This document shows, one piece after another, positions 35,439 to 43,556 of a stretch of 64,000 nt of DNA (position 1 is its first letter; the number at the start of each line of letters is the position of its first letter). Source of the DNA: Humidesulfovibrio mexicanus (GTDB lineage Bacteria; Desulfobacterota; Desulfovibrionia; Desulfovibrionales; Desulfovibrionaceae). The position numbers and the translations under genes are program-made. The notes beneath the pieces are model-generated. The model was not told the origin of the DNA and ran no database searches. It saw only the letters and a list, made by a program, of their open reading frames with translations. The stretch covers positions 62,001-126,000 of the forward strand of contig NZ_FZOC01000003.1 of the NCBI RefSeq assembly GCF_900188225.1. The letters are read 5' to 3'.

Positions 35439-35682
35439 GTCTCTCCCGGCCGCGCTGCCTGCGCGTGGATTTAGCCCGTCCCCGTTCGCGCCGGGGGCAG
35501 GGGCCGTTGCACGGCCTGTAGCACAACGCGGAGCGGCAGGGAAGCGGTTGTTGTCCACGGCGGGCCTCTGCAGTGGAGCGGGATGCCTCCCCTGGGAAAC
35601 GCTGTTTAAAAATGTACTGGTGAAGCACATTCCGGCATGCGTTGAATGCATACGGATTCTACTTAATTTTGCAAACAACATA

Positions 35683-35710
35683 TTGACAGCAGCACTGCTC
35701 ATACTATTAT
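35683..35710 (+). promoter_or_regulatory. Strong sigma70-like promoter
   Basis: TTGACA, 16 bases, TATTAT in an AT-rich context, reading toward the CI-like repressor gene. Confidence 0.6.
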
Positions 35711-35806
35711 TTTATATGCGACACAAACTGGAATTGTGTAACACGTTCTCCGTGCCGTCTGTTGCGAAAGTTCCTCTCCCCCCGTACCCCCCACCTGTAT
35801 TTATGC

Positions 35807-35836
35807 TTGACGGCAGCGTTCCACCGAAACTATAGT
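35807..35836 (+). promoter_or_regulatory. Second promoter-like pair before the CI-like gene
   Basis: TTGACG, 18 bases, TATAGT, about 90 bases before the ATG. It is the nearer of two candidates. Confidence 0.45.
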
Positions 35837-35927
35837 ACCGTTATAGAATAGCGTGGGCTAAATTTGACAGAAAGAGATTTGCAATTCTCTTTTAGTCGAT
35901 ACAGAAAGATACATACGGAGGATTCCC

Positions 35928-36653
35928 TTGGCAAAGCTCAAGAAAAAATGCGACGAGCGCCTCGAACGCTGGTTCGAGGAGGCCATGGAGCGCATCAAGA
36001 AGGCCACTGGAGCCCGCACGCAAGTCCAGCTGGCGGAGGTCCTGGAGGTCCGGCAGTCCAGCATATCCGACGCGAAGCGCCGGTGTTCCGTGCCGTCTGA
36101 TTGGTTTTTGAAGCTGTACCGCAGCCACGGCCTGAACCCGAACTGGCTCTCCGACGGTCAGGAACCCGTGTACCTGAACGCCAGCCGGGGCGGCGTTCCG
36201 GCGGAGAACCTGCTGCGCGAGACCCCTGCCGCCTACGGCCGCGCCAACGCCCGCAGCCGCGTGGTGCAGGTGAACAGCATGGCCGGGGCCGATGGGGCCG
36301 CCGCTTCGTGGACCCCGCAGCCCGTGGAAGACCTGTGCATCCCCGAGTCGTTCCACAGGCCGGAACTGGTGGTGGTGCGCGTGGACACCGCCGCCATGGA
36401 GCCGCTGATCCAGCGCGGCGCCTTTGTCGGGGTGGATGCGGCCCAGCGCCAGCACCCGGACGGGGATCTCTGCGCCGTGCATTTCCCGCATCAGGGGCTG
36501 CTCGTTCGCCGCGTGTTTTGCCAGGGCGACAGCTTCGTGCTTCGGGCCGAGGACAAAAGCCACGCCGACATCAGCGTTCCCGCCGCCGAGATGGCCGCCC
36601 GCACCCTGGGCCGCGTCATCTGGGTCATCCAGAGCCTGGGCCAGCAGGGCTGA
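35928..36653 (+). CDS. CI-type transcriptional repressor with protease-dead S24 domain
   Basis: The 241-aa regulator has an N-terminal helix-turn-helix of the bacteriophage CI type (about 14-75: ERLERWFEEAMERIK, TQVQLAEVLEVRQSSISDAKR, then the GLNPNWLSDG segment typical of the family) and a C-terminal LexA/CI-like beta domain (about 135-238). In S24 proteins the catalytic Ser lies in a DSMEP motif and the Lys in VKR. Here the motifs read TAAMEP (Ala156) and VRR (Arg194), so self-cleavage is not expected. The ATG is preceded by GGAGG. No phage genes lie adjacent, so it is probably a host or domesticated regulator. Confidence 0.82.
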   Translation: MAKLKKKCDERLERWFEEAMERIKKATGARTQVQLAEVLEVRQSSISDAKRRCSVPSDWFLKLYRSHGLNPNWLSDGQEPVYLNASRGGVPAENLLRETPAAYGRANARSRVVQVNSMAGADGAAASWTPQPVEDLCIPESFHRPELVVVRVDTAAMEPLIQRGAFVGVDAAQRQHPDGDLCAVHFPHQGLLVRRVFCQGDSFVLRAEDKSHADISVPAAEMAARTLGRVIWVIQSLGQQG

Positions 36654-36667
36654 TAGCAATGGATACG

Positions 36668-36697
36668 AGCCCTCCGCGCACGCGCGGGGGGCTTTTT
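36668..36697 (+). terminator. Intrinsic terminator of the CI-like gene
   Basis: The stem AGCCCTCCGCGC/GCGCGGGGGGCT (one mismatch) is followed by TTTTT, 15 bases after the stop. Confidence 0.8.
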
Positions 36698-36791
36698 CGC
36701 ATCTTGGGCGTGTTTTGCGCGCCCGCCCCTTGATTTCCCGCCACGCGCAGGGAATACTGTCTACGGCGCATATTCGCGCCGTGGAGGCTCC

Positions 36792-37403
36792 ATGCGTCAG
36801 TGTTCTTTTGTCGCGGCCCTCGCCCTTGCGCTTTGCCTCGGCCTCGCCAGCGGCGCTCAGGCCGCCACGGCCGACCCCTCCGCACTGCCGGAGGTCCGGG
36901 CCACATCCCCTGGCGCGCCCCCTGCCGTGGAGAGCGAAGCCGATGCCCCGCCGCCATTTGTCCGTCGGCCCAAAAGGCCTGCCCAGCCCCCCCGGCGCGA
37001 CCTGACCTACGCCAGCCGCCCGGCCCCGGCCTCGTTTCGGGGCTTGGTTTGGGGCGCGCCGCTGGCGGAGGCGGAGCCCAGGGCCGGACTTGTCGCCATC
37101 ACCAGTCCCAAGCCGCTGCGCGGCGCCTACCATCGCCCGGACGAACTGCTCAAAATCGGCCAGGCCGATGTGCGCAGCATCGCCTACTACTTCCAGAAGG
37201 GCGTGTTCATGGGCGCGGGGGTGATGTTCGAGGGCGAGGCCAACTACTTCCTCATCAAGGATCACCTCATGGAGCTGTATGGCCCTGGCAGGCAGGTGGG
37301 CGACCGCTATGGCTGGACCTGGGACACGCTCAGCATCGACCTGCGCCTGCGTGACGGGGTGGGGGAACTGCGCTACACCTGCGAGGCGCCTGCAAAGAAG
37401 TAG
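36792..37403 (+). CDS. Secreted protein of unknown function
   Basis: The 203-aa product has a Sec signal peptide (about 1-24, ending GAQA-AT), a disordered Pro/Ala/Arg-rich stretch (about 25-80), and a folded C-terminal domain (about 82-200) with FRGLVWGAPLAEAE, IAYYFQKGVFMGAGVMFEGE and YGWTWDTLSIDLRL. The layout resembles small periplasmic domains that start with FRGLxWG, common as hypothetical proteins in deltaproteobacteria. GGAGG precedes the ATG. A downstream neighbour at 30 bases (degenerate GGDEF) may be cotranscribed. Confidence 0.7.
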   Translation: MRQCSFVAALALALCLGLASGAQAATADPSALPEVRATSPGAPPAVESEADAPPPFVRRPKRPAQPPRRDLTYASRPAPASFRGLVWGAPLAEAEPRAGLVAITSPKPLRGAYHRPDELLKIGQADVRSIAYYFQKGVFMGAGVMFEGEANYFLIKDHLMELYGPGRQVGDRYGWTWDTLSIDLRLRDGVGELRYTCEAPAKK

Positions 37404-37432
37404 CGCGCAGCGCGCGCAAGGGGGGTGCACCC

Positions 37433-38206
37433 ATGACGCGGCCCGACGGCCCCATTCCCAACCCGCCCCTGTGCCCGCGGAGCGCGAGCTTCGTCCACAT
37501 GGCCTGCCTGGCCCTTTCGGCGGCCGCGCTGTTCGCGGAATTCCTCATCGCCTACTCCCTCATGGTCGGCGGCGGCGCAACCGCGCCGCTGCGCCCGGCC
37601 TGGGCGATACTCGTCGCCGGGTTGCTGTTGCTTGCGCTGCAGGGCGTTCTTGTGCAGACGGCCCTGGTGCGGCCGCTGCGCGAGGCGGGCCTACGCGTGG
37701 AGCAGCTCGCCCAGGCCATGGAGCAGCACACCCACCGCGACCTGCTTACGGGACTGCTCAACCGCATTGCCTTTGAGCAGATGGTGGTGCGCGAACTGGA
37801 GTCCCTGCGCCGCTATGGCGCGGGGTTCTGCGGCGTCATGCTCGATGCGGAAGGCCTGCGCCGCGTCAACGAGACCCAGGGGTACGAGGCCGGTGACCTG
37901 GCCCTGCACGAGCTTGGACAGTTGCTCAAGCGCAACGTGCGCAAGGCCGATCTGCTGTTCCGCTGGCGCAGCGGCACGTTTTTGCTTCTGGCCACGGGCA
38001 TCGGGCCGGAGCAGGCCCAGCTCTTCGCGGAAAAGCTGCGCCGGGTGGTGGAGGGCCATGAGTTTCGGCCGGGAGTGCGCCTTGGCGCGTGCGTGGCCGT
38101 GGCCCAGGCGCGGCCGGAGGACGAGCCGGAGCAATTCGTTGCGCGCATGAAGACCGCGCTTGCCTTGGAGCGGGAGCGCTGCGAGCGCGACGGGCCGGAA
38201 GCCTGA
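37433..38206 (+). CDS. Membrane protein with degenerate GGDEF domain
   Basis: The 257-aa protein has two membrane segments (about 20-45 and 55-78) and a GGDEF-fold domain (about 98-250) beginning DLLTGLLNRIAFEQMV. The nucleotide site that should read GG(D/E)EF is WRSGTF in RWRSGTFLLLATG, and the metal-binding Asp segment (MLDAEGLRRVN) is only partly kept. Diguanylate cyclase activity is therefore unlikely; it may be a GTP- or c-di-GMP-sensing or purely structural domain. An HD-GYP gene lies 4 kb upstream. There is no regulatory RxxD site at the usual place. Confidence 0.8.
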   Translation: MTRPDGPIPNPPLCPRSASFVHMACLALSAAALFAEFLIAYSLMVGGGATAPLRPAWAILVAGLLLLALQGVLVQTALVRPLREAGLRVEQLAQAMEQHTHRDLLTGLLNRIAFEQMVVRELESLRRYGAGFCGVMLDAEGLRRVNETQGYEAGDLALHELGQLLKRNVRKADLLFRWRSGTFLLLATGIGPEQAQLFAEKLRRVVEGHEFRPGVRLGACVAVAQARPEDEPEQFVARMKTALALERERCERDGPEA

Positions 38207-38359
38207 TCGCCGCGTTGCTTTTGTCCCGCGCGGCGGCCCATGGTCTCCCTTGACTTGACTGGTCCGCTTATGTAACACACAATCTCTTTTTGCGCGCCCC
38301 GCGCCGTTCCGCACCCGCGGAAGGGCCGTGCCGCGCCCATTGCGCATGGAGTGACGCCA

Positions 38360-39919
38360 GTGTTCGACAGCCTTACGGACCGCCTTTCCGAAGCCTTCCG
38401 CAATCTGCGCGGCCAGGCCAGACTGGATGAAAAAAACATCCAGGACGGCCTGCGCGAGGTGCGCATGGCCCTGCTCGAAGCCGACGTCAACTTCAAGGTC
38501 GTCAAGGACTTCGTCGACCGGGTGAAGGAGAAGGCCCTGGGCGCGGACGTGCTCAAGAGCCTCACCCCCGGCCAGCAGGTGGTCAAGATCGTCCACGACG
38601 AGTTGGTTGAGCTGCTTGGCGGCGAGCAGACCGGGCTTTGCCTCAAGCACAAGCCCGTGACCATCATGATGGTTGGCCTGCAGGGCTCCGGCAAGACCAC
38701 CACCGCCAGCAAGCTGGCCAACCTGCTGCGCGCCAAGCACAAGATGAAGCCGTACCTGGTCCCGGCGGACGTGTACCGCCCGGCGGCCATCGAGCAGCTC
38801 CACGTGCTGGCCCGGCAGCTTGACGTGCCCGCCTATCCCAGCACCACGGACATGAACCCGGTGGACATCTGCGCCGATGCCCTCAAGAAGGCTGCGGAGG
38901 CCGGGTGCGACGCCGTGCTCTTTGACACCGCCGGTCGCCTGCACGTGGACGAGCCCCTCATGGAGGAGCTCTCGGCCATCAAGGCGCGCTGCAACCCTGC
39001 GGAGATCCTCTTCGTGGCCGACGCCATGACCGGCCAGGACGCGGTCACCGTGGCCGAGGCCTTTGACAAGCGCCTGGGCATCAGCGGCGTGGTGCTCACC
39101 AAGATGGACGGCGACGCGCGTGGCGGCGCTGCGCTCTCCATCAAGAGCGTCACGGGCAAGCCGCTCAAGTTCGTGGGCGTGGGCGAAAAGCTTTCCGACC
39201 TGGAGCCCTTCCACCCGGACCGCGCTGCCCAGCGCATTCTGGGCATGGGCGACGTGATGACGCTCATCGAAAAGGCCCAGGACACCATGGAGGCCGCCGA
39301 GGCCGAGAAGCTGGCCGCCAAGATGCAGCAGGCCAAGTTCGACCTGGAGGACTTCCTGACGCAGATGCGCCGGATGCGCAAGATCGGCTCGCTGGAGAGC
39401 ATTCTCAAGCTCATTCCCGGCATGGGCGGCATGATGAAGAAGCTGGGCGATGTGCAGGTGCCGGAGAAGGAGATCGACCGCGCCGAGGCCATCATCAACT
39501 CCATGACCAAGAAGGAGCGCCGCGAGCCGTCCATCATCAACGCCTCCCGGCGGGAGCGCATCGCCAAGGGCTGTGGCCGCACCGTGGCTGATGTCAACGC
39601 GCTCATCAAGAATTTCGAGCAAATGAACAAGATGATGCAGAAGATCCTCGGCGGCGGGGGCGCGCCCAAGATGCCCAAGATGCCTAGGATACCCGGAATG
39701 CCCGCGGGCTATACTCCGCCGGGAACCAAGCCGCAGCCCAAGCCCAGCCCGGCCATGCTGGGCAACTCCATGGCGCCGGGAATGCCCCTGATGCCCGGCA
39801 TGGGCGCAATGCCGGACATGCCCGGCGCGCAGGGCGAGGGCAAGAAGCAGCTTTCCAAGAAGACTCTGGCCGAACGCAAAAAGAAGAAGCAGAACAAGAA
39901 GCAGCGCAAAAAGCGCTGA
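38360..39919 (+). CDS. ffh: Signal recognition particle protein Ffh
   Basis: The SRP54 GTPase binds signal peptides and 4.5S RNA. The 519-aa product has the N domain, the G domain with GLQGSGKTTTASKLA, DTAGRLHVD (G3) and TKMDGDARGG (G4), and a Met-rich M domain. The C-terminus extends about 70 residues beyond the usual end with repeated Pro/Met/Gly units and a very basic tail (ERKKKKQNKKQRKKR). The GTG at 38360 has GGAG 8 bases upstream; a GTG three codons earlier overlaps that site. It is the first gene of the rpsP-rimM-trmD-rplS cluster. Confidence 0.95.
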   Translation: MFDSLTDRLSEAFRNLRGQARLDEKNIQDGLREVRMALLEADVNFKVVKDFVDRVKEKALGADVLKSLTPGQQVVKIVHDELVELLGGEQTGLCLKHKPVTIMMVGLQGSGKTTTASKLANLLRAKHKMKPYLVPADVYRPAAIEQLHVLARQLDVPAYPSTTDMNPVDICADALKKAAEAGCDAVLFDTAGRLHVDEPLMEELSAIKARCNPAEILFVADAMTGQDAVTVAEAFDKRLGISGVVLTKMDGDARGGAALSIKSVTGKPLKFVGVGEKLSDLEPFHPDRAAQRILGMGDVMTLIEKAQDTMEAAEAEKLAAKMQQAKFDLEDFLTQMRRMRKIGSLESILKLIPGMGGMMKKLGDVQVPEKEIDRAEAIINSMTKKERREPSIINASRRERIAKGCGRTVADVNALIKNFEQMNKMMQKILGGGGAPKMPKMPRIPGMPAGYTPPGTKPQPKPSPAMLGNSMAPGMPLMPGMGAMPDMPGAQGEGKKQLSKKTLAERKKKKQNKKQRKKR

Positions 39920-40017
39920 CGAAACGGCGCATCCCGCGCCCAAAGCCGATTGGCGGCGACCCTGCTTGCCAATTGGACTGAAACCGAATAACAACTCAAT
40001 TCAGGGGGAAAGACACA

Positions 40018-40257
40018 ATGGCTCTCACTATCCGACTGACCCGCATGGGCTCCAAGAAGCGTCCGTTCTACCGCCTGGTGGTGCTTGAGCGCGCCAGCCG
40101 CCGCGACGGCCGTCCGCTGGAGTTCCTGGGCCACTACAATCCCATGGTCAATCCGGTCGAGGTCGTCATCGACACCGCCAACTACGAAAAGTGGATCAAG
40201 CAGGGCGCCACCCCCAGCGACACCGTGCGTTCGCTGGTGGCCAAGCAGAGCGCCTAG
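40018..40257 (+). CDS. rpsP: 30S ribosomal protein S16
   Basis: The 79-aa protein has the complete S16 signature: IRLTRMGSKKRPFYRLVV at the start, GRPLEFLGHYNP in the middle and a Lys-containing C-terminus. A purine-rich GGGGGAAAG precedes the ATG. It lies in the conserved order ffh-rpsP-KH protein-rimM-trmD-rplS. Confidence 0.97.
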   Translation: MALTIRLTRMGSKKRPFYRLVVLERASRRDGRPLEFLGHYNPMVNPVEVVIDTANYEKWIKQGATPSDTVRSLVAKQSA

Positions 40258-40332
40258 CGCCTTGCTGGCAGGTTTCGCGGCAGGGGTTCCCGGCACATCT
40301 CCCGCGCACACTCTTCACATGGGGGTTCAGCC

Positions 40333-40566
40333 ATGCTCAGGGACATGATCGAGTACATCGCCAAGTCGCTTGTGGATAACCCGGACGAGGTGAAGGTCAC
40401 GGAGATCGAGGGCGAGCAGACCGCTGTGCTGGAACTCAAAGTGGCGAAAGAGGATTTGGGCAAGGTCATCGGCAAGCAGGGCCGCACCGCCCGGGCCATG
40501 CGCACGCTCCTCGGGGCGGCCTCGGCCAAGGCCAAGCGGCGCGCCGTGCTCGAAATCATCGAATAG
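40333..40566 (+). CDS. khpA: KH-domain RNA-binding protein KhpA
   Basis: The 77-aa single KH domain protein (YlqC family) has the GxxG loop [16 protein letters not shown] at about 47-62. These proteins bind RNA, often with a KhpB partner, and influence cell elongation and ribosome-related functions. The position between rpsP and rimM is conserved in many bacteria. It ends 4 bases before rimM. Confidence 0.93.
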   Translation: MLRDMIEYIAKSLVDNPDEVKVTEIEGEQTAVLELKVAKEDLGKVIGKQGRTARAMRTLLGAASAKAKRRAVLEIIE

Positions 40567-40570
40567 CGCC

Positions 40571-41353
40571 ATGAACAGCACTGCGGGACGGGGCGGACTT
40601 GTCGCCGTGGCCCGCGTGGCCAGGGCGCATGGCATCCGCGGGGAGCTCAGCATGGACATCCATGCCGACTCCCCGCTGCTTTTCGCGCCCGGCGCAACCC
40701 TCTTCCTGGAGGCCCAGAGCCAGCGCCCCGGCGCGGGCAGGCCCAGGCCCTACGTCATCGCGTCCGCGCGGGAGAACAACGACCGCTTGCTGCTGCGCCT
40801 GGTCGGCGTGGACGACAGGAACGCCGCCGAGGCCCTGCGCGGGGCCGTTGTCTACGCTTCCGAGGCCGACCTGCCCCCGCCCGACGAGGGCGAGGAGTAC
40901 CTGCACCGCCTCATGGGCGCGCAGGTGCGCTTGGAGGACGGCAGCCCTGTGGGCGTGCTGGAGGCCCTGCTCGATACCCCCGGCCAGCTCACTTTCGTCA
41001 TCCGCGCGCCCAAGCAGGCTGGCGGGGCGGAGATTCTCTTCCCCGCCGTGCCGGAGTTCCTCCTCGGCCTCGACGCGGACGGCGGCGAGATCGTCATCGA
41101 CCCGCCGCCGGGGCTGCTGGAGCTGTATCGGGACGAGGCCGCAGCCAAGGCCGAGGCGGCGCGCGAAGCCCAGGCCAATGCCGCGCCGGGTTCCGGCGAG
41201 GCCCACCCGCGCACGTCGGCCAAGCCCGCAAAGCCCGCCGAGCCGGGCAAACCGGCCAAGCCGGGCAAACCGGCCAAGCCGGGCAAACCGGCCAAGCGTG
41301 CGGGGCAGGCCAGGCGGGGACGCTCCGGCCCGCGCGGCAAGGGGGGGCGCTAG
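40571..41353 (+). CDS. rimM: Ribosome maturation factor RimM with Lys/Pro/Ala repeat tail
   Basis: RimM assists maturation of the 30S head near S19. The 260-aa protein has the N-terminal domain (VARVARAHGIRGELSMDI) and the PRC barrel (EEYLHRLMGAQVRLEDGSPVG to ADGGEIVIDPPPGLLELY) within the first 180 residues. The last about 75 residues are an Ala/Lys/Pro tail with a repeated KPGKPA unit (several copies), encoded by a short in-frame DNA repeat at about 41235-41295. The tail is probably disordered and RNA-contacting. It is followed three bases later by trmD. Confidence 0.92.
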   Translation: MNSTAGRGGLVAVARVARAHGIRGELSMDIHADSPLLFAPGATLFLEAQSQRPGAGRPRPYVIASARENNDRLLLRLVGVDDRNAAEALRGAVVYASEADLPPPDEGEEYLHRLMGAQVRLEDGSPVGVLEALLDTPGQLTFVIRAPKQAGGAEILFPAVPEFLLGLDADGGEIVIDPPPGLLELYRDEAAAKAEAAREAQANAAPGSGEAHPRTSAKPAKPAEPGKPAKPGKPAKPGKPAKRAGQARRGRSGPRGKGGR

Positions 41354-41356
41354 ACC

Positions 41357-42673
41357 GTGCGCTTCACCATCCTCACGCTGTTTCCGGAATTCTTCCAAGG
41401 CCCGCTGACCTGCGCGCAGATGGCCCGCGCCCGAGAGGCCGGAATCGTGGATTTCGCACTGGTGAACCCGCGCGACTTTTCCACGGGCCGCTATTGCCAT
41501 GTGGACGACCGGCCCTACGGCGGCGGCCCCGGCATGGTCATGCAGCCGGAGCCGCTGGAGCGCGCCCTGGCCAGCGTGGAGCGGCCCGGCCGCAAGATCG
41601 TGCTTGCGCCCTCGGGACGGCAACTTACGCAGAGCCTTGCCCGCGAACTGGCGCGCGAGGAGGCGCTGACCCTGGTGTGCGGCCGCTACGAGGGCATAGA
41701 CGAGCGGCTCATCGAGGCCGAGGGCCTGGAGGCCATCGGGGTGGGCGAGGCCGTGCTGAATGGCGGCGAGGCGGCCGCCCTGTGCCTTGTGGAGGCCGTG
41801 GCGCGGCTGCTGCCCGGCTTCATGGGCAAGGAGGAAAGCGGCGAGGACGAGAGCTTCTCGCACGGACTGCTGGAGCATCCGCACTATACCCGGCCAGAGG
41901 AATATCTCGGCCGCGCCGTGCCCGAAGTCCTGCGCGGCGGCTCCCACGCGGCCATCGCCCGCTGGCGGCGCGAGGCCTCCCTGGCGCGCACCCTGGCCCG
42001 CAGGCCGGAGATGCTGCGCGAGGCTCCCCTCGACGGCGCGGACATCAATTTTTTGCGCGGACTTGCGCACCCGGCGGCCCTTGGCCGGGGCCTGTTTCTG
42101 TGCCTGCTGCACCATCCCGTGCTGGACAAGGCGGGAAAAACAGCCACAGTCTCTTTGACAAACCTCGACATTCACGATATGTGCCGCGTTTCCCGCACCT
42201 ATGAACTGGGTGGAGCGTTTTTTGTCACCCCGCTGGACGACCAGCGCGAGCTGGGACAGCGGTTGCTGGACCACTGGACCGAAGGCCCCGGCGGCCAGGC
42301 CAACCCGGACAGGGGACAAGCCCTGCGCCTGGGGCGCATGGCGGCCAGCCTGGACGAGGTTCTGGAGCGGGTCGCCGCGCGCACGGGCAGAACGCCCCGG
42401 CTTGTGGCCACCAGCGCCCGGGCGGGCTACCGGGTCCGGCGCGGCCGCAAGGAGCGCATGATCGCCTTCACGCCGCCGGGCGTGGTGCGCGGTTGGCTTG
42501 AGCGGGAACCCGTGGTCCTGGTGCTGGGCACCGGCCATGGACTTGCCCCGGAGGTGCTGGAGCGCTCCGACGCCGTGCTGACGCCGGTGCGGGGATTTTC
42601 ACGGTACAACCACCTGCCGGTGCGGGCCGCCGCCGCCATATTGGCGGACAGGCTGCTCGGCGACGCGGGCTGA
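41357..42673 (+). CDS. trmD: tRNA (guanine-37-N1)-methyltransferase TrmD fused to a second RNA methyltransferase domain
   Basis: The 438-aa protein has TrmD in residues 1 to about 245 (RFTILTLFPEFFQ, CGRYEGIDERLIE, the knot region IGVGEAVLNGGEAAA, the HYTRPEEY substrate segment). From about 255 to the end (VSLTNLDIHDMCRVSRTYEL to FSRYNHLPVRAAAAIL) it carries a second SAM-dependent knot domain of the Methyltrn_RNA_4 family (PF09936). Such fusions occur in deltaproteobacteria. TrmD methylates G37 to prevent frameshifting; the second domain's target is not known to me. The start is a GTG four bases after the rimM stop. Confidence 0.94.
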   Translation: MRFTILTLFPEFFQGPLTCAQMARAREAGIVDFALVNPRDFSTGRYCHVDDRPYGGGPGMVMQPEPLERALASVERPGRKIVLAPSGRQLTQSLARELAREEALTLVCGRYEGIDERLIEAEGLEAIGVGEAVLNGGEAAALCLVEAVARLLPGFMGKEESGEDESFSHGLLEHPHYTRPEEYLGRAVPEVLRGGSHAAIARWRREASLARTLARRPEMLREAPLDGADINFLRGLAHPAALGRGLFLCLLHHPVLDKAGKTATVSLTNLDIHDMCRVSRTYELGGAFFVTPLDDQRELGQRLLDHWTEGPGGQANPDRGQALRLGRMAASLDEVLERVAARTGRTPRLVATSARAGYRVRRGRKERMIAFTPPGVVRGWLEREPVVLVLGTGHGLAPEVLERSDAVLTPVRGFSRYNHLPVRAAAAILADRLLGDAG

Positions 42674-42709
42674 AACAACAGACAGTTTTTCCAGAAAAGG
42701 AGTCGACAT

Positions 42710-43060
42710 ATGGACATCATCAAGAAAATCGAACGCGAGCACATGCGCCTCGACATGCCCGACTTCCGCGCGGGCGACACCGTCAAGGTGCACACCCGCA
42801 TCATCGAGGGCGACAAGGAGCGCATCCAGGTGTTCCAGGGCGTGGTGCTCCGCGTGAACCGCGGCACCACCGACGCCACCTTCACCGTGCGCAAGGTCTC
42901 CGACGGCGTGGGCGTGGAGCGCATCTTCCCCATGCACACCCCCTCCATCGACAAGGTGGAAGTGGTGGCCAACGGCAAGGTCCGCCGCGCGCGCATCTAC
43001 TACCTGCGCAGCCTGGCCGGCAAGGCCGCCCGCGTCAAGTCCCGCCAGGCCTGGGATTAA
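42710..43060 (+). CDS. rplS: 50S ribosomal protein L19
   Basis: The 116-aa L19 has [32 protein letters not shown] and [19 protein letters not shown], all canonical. AAAAGGAG stands 8 bases before the ATG. It is the end of the ffh-rplS block; a terminator hairpin follows. Confidence 0.97.
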   Translation: MDIIKKIEREHMRLDMPDFRAGDTVKVHTRIIEGDKERIQVFQGVVLRVNRGTTDATFTVRKVSDGVGVERIFPMHTPSIDKVEVVANGKVRRARIYYLRSLAGKAARVKSRQAWD

Positions 43061-43093
43061 TCCCCCGGTCCATCCGGTCAGTCTGACACGCGC

Positions 43094-43139
43094 GTCCCCG
43101 GCGGAGCCTTTGAGCTTCGCCGGGGACTTGGTGTTTTCT
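43094..43139 (+). terminator. Intrinsic terminator after rplS
   Basis: A 10-bp perfect stem (GTCCCCGGCG/CGCCGGGGAC) with a further AGC/GCT pairing inside is followed by a T-rich tail (TTGGTGTTTTCT). Confidence 0.8.
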
Positions 43140-43216
43140 CTGCCCCGCCAGCATTGCCCGCCTTGCCTCTGGGCCCCCTTGCGGGTACCTTGCGGAAAAA
43201 TCGTGCAGGAGGCGGC

Positions 43217-43536
43217 ATGAACATCCTCATCGTCCTTTCCAGCCAGGACCCGGAAATCAAGTGGAACGCCCTGCGTCTGGGCAACTTCATGCTCAACGAG
43301 GGCGACGAGGTCACTTTTTCCTCAACGGCCCGGCAGCTGGCCTGCTGGACGGCGACTCGCCGACCTTCCCCATAGCGGAGCAGGCCAAGCTCTTCACCTT
43401 GAGCGAAGGCCGACTTGCCGCCTGAGGCAAGTGCCTGGACCTCCACGGCGTGGAGGCGAGCCCCTTGGCACAGCGTCAAGGCATGAAGGACCTGGCCGGC
43501 TCCATCCGCCAGGCCGACCGCATCCTCAACTATTGA
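43217..43536 (+). pseudogene. DsrE-family gene with a -1 frameshift and an in-frame UGA (possible selenoprotein)
   Basis: The frame opens with [20 protein letters not shown] and matches DsrE-like sulfur-transfer or redox proteins. At the T-run 43315-43319 the frame shifts: one more T would continue as [16 protein letters not shown] and [17 protein letters not shown]. Next comes UGA (43423-43425), then [16 protein letters not shown] and [10 protein letters not shown]. In relatives I would expect Cys at the UGA (C-G-K-C), so the codon could be a mutated Cys or selenocysteine (U-G-K-C). A SECIS-like hairpin follows at bacterial spacing. The intended product is about 107 aa. The frameshift may be a real mutation, slippage or a sequence error. 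AGGAGG precedes the ATG. Confidence 0.65.
43423..43456 (+). promoter_or_regulatory. In-frame UGA with bacterial SECIS-like hairpin
   Basis: After the UGA at 43423-43425 there is a perfect 7-bp stem CCTCCAC-GGC-GTGGAGG (43440-43456). The loop starts 21 bases after the UGA and begins with GG, inside the 16-37-base window with an early loop G known for bacterial SECIS elements. Confidence 0.45.
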
Positions 43537-43556
43537 CCACGGGAGCCCACACCGCC

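Larger units (their letters stand above)
35439..35927 (+). other. AT-rich intergenic region upstream of the CI-like repressor
   Basis: This region of 489 bases has no gene. The right part (about 35590-35900) is markedly AT-rich compared with the window. It holds two rightward promoter-like pairs: TTGACA (35683-35688)/TATTAT (35705-35710), 16-base spacer, and TTGACG (35807-35812)/TATAGT (35831-35836), 18-base spacer. The first would give a leader of about 220 bases. Confidence 0.55.

Noticed and set aside
38250-38280. TTGACT-based promoter before ffh
   Set aside because: No -10 hexamer with reasonable match lies at 16-18 bases; it was left out as a feature.
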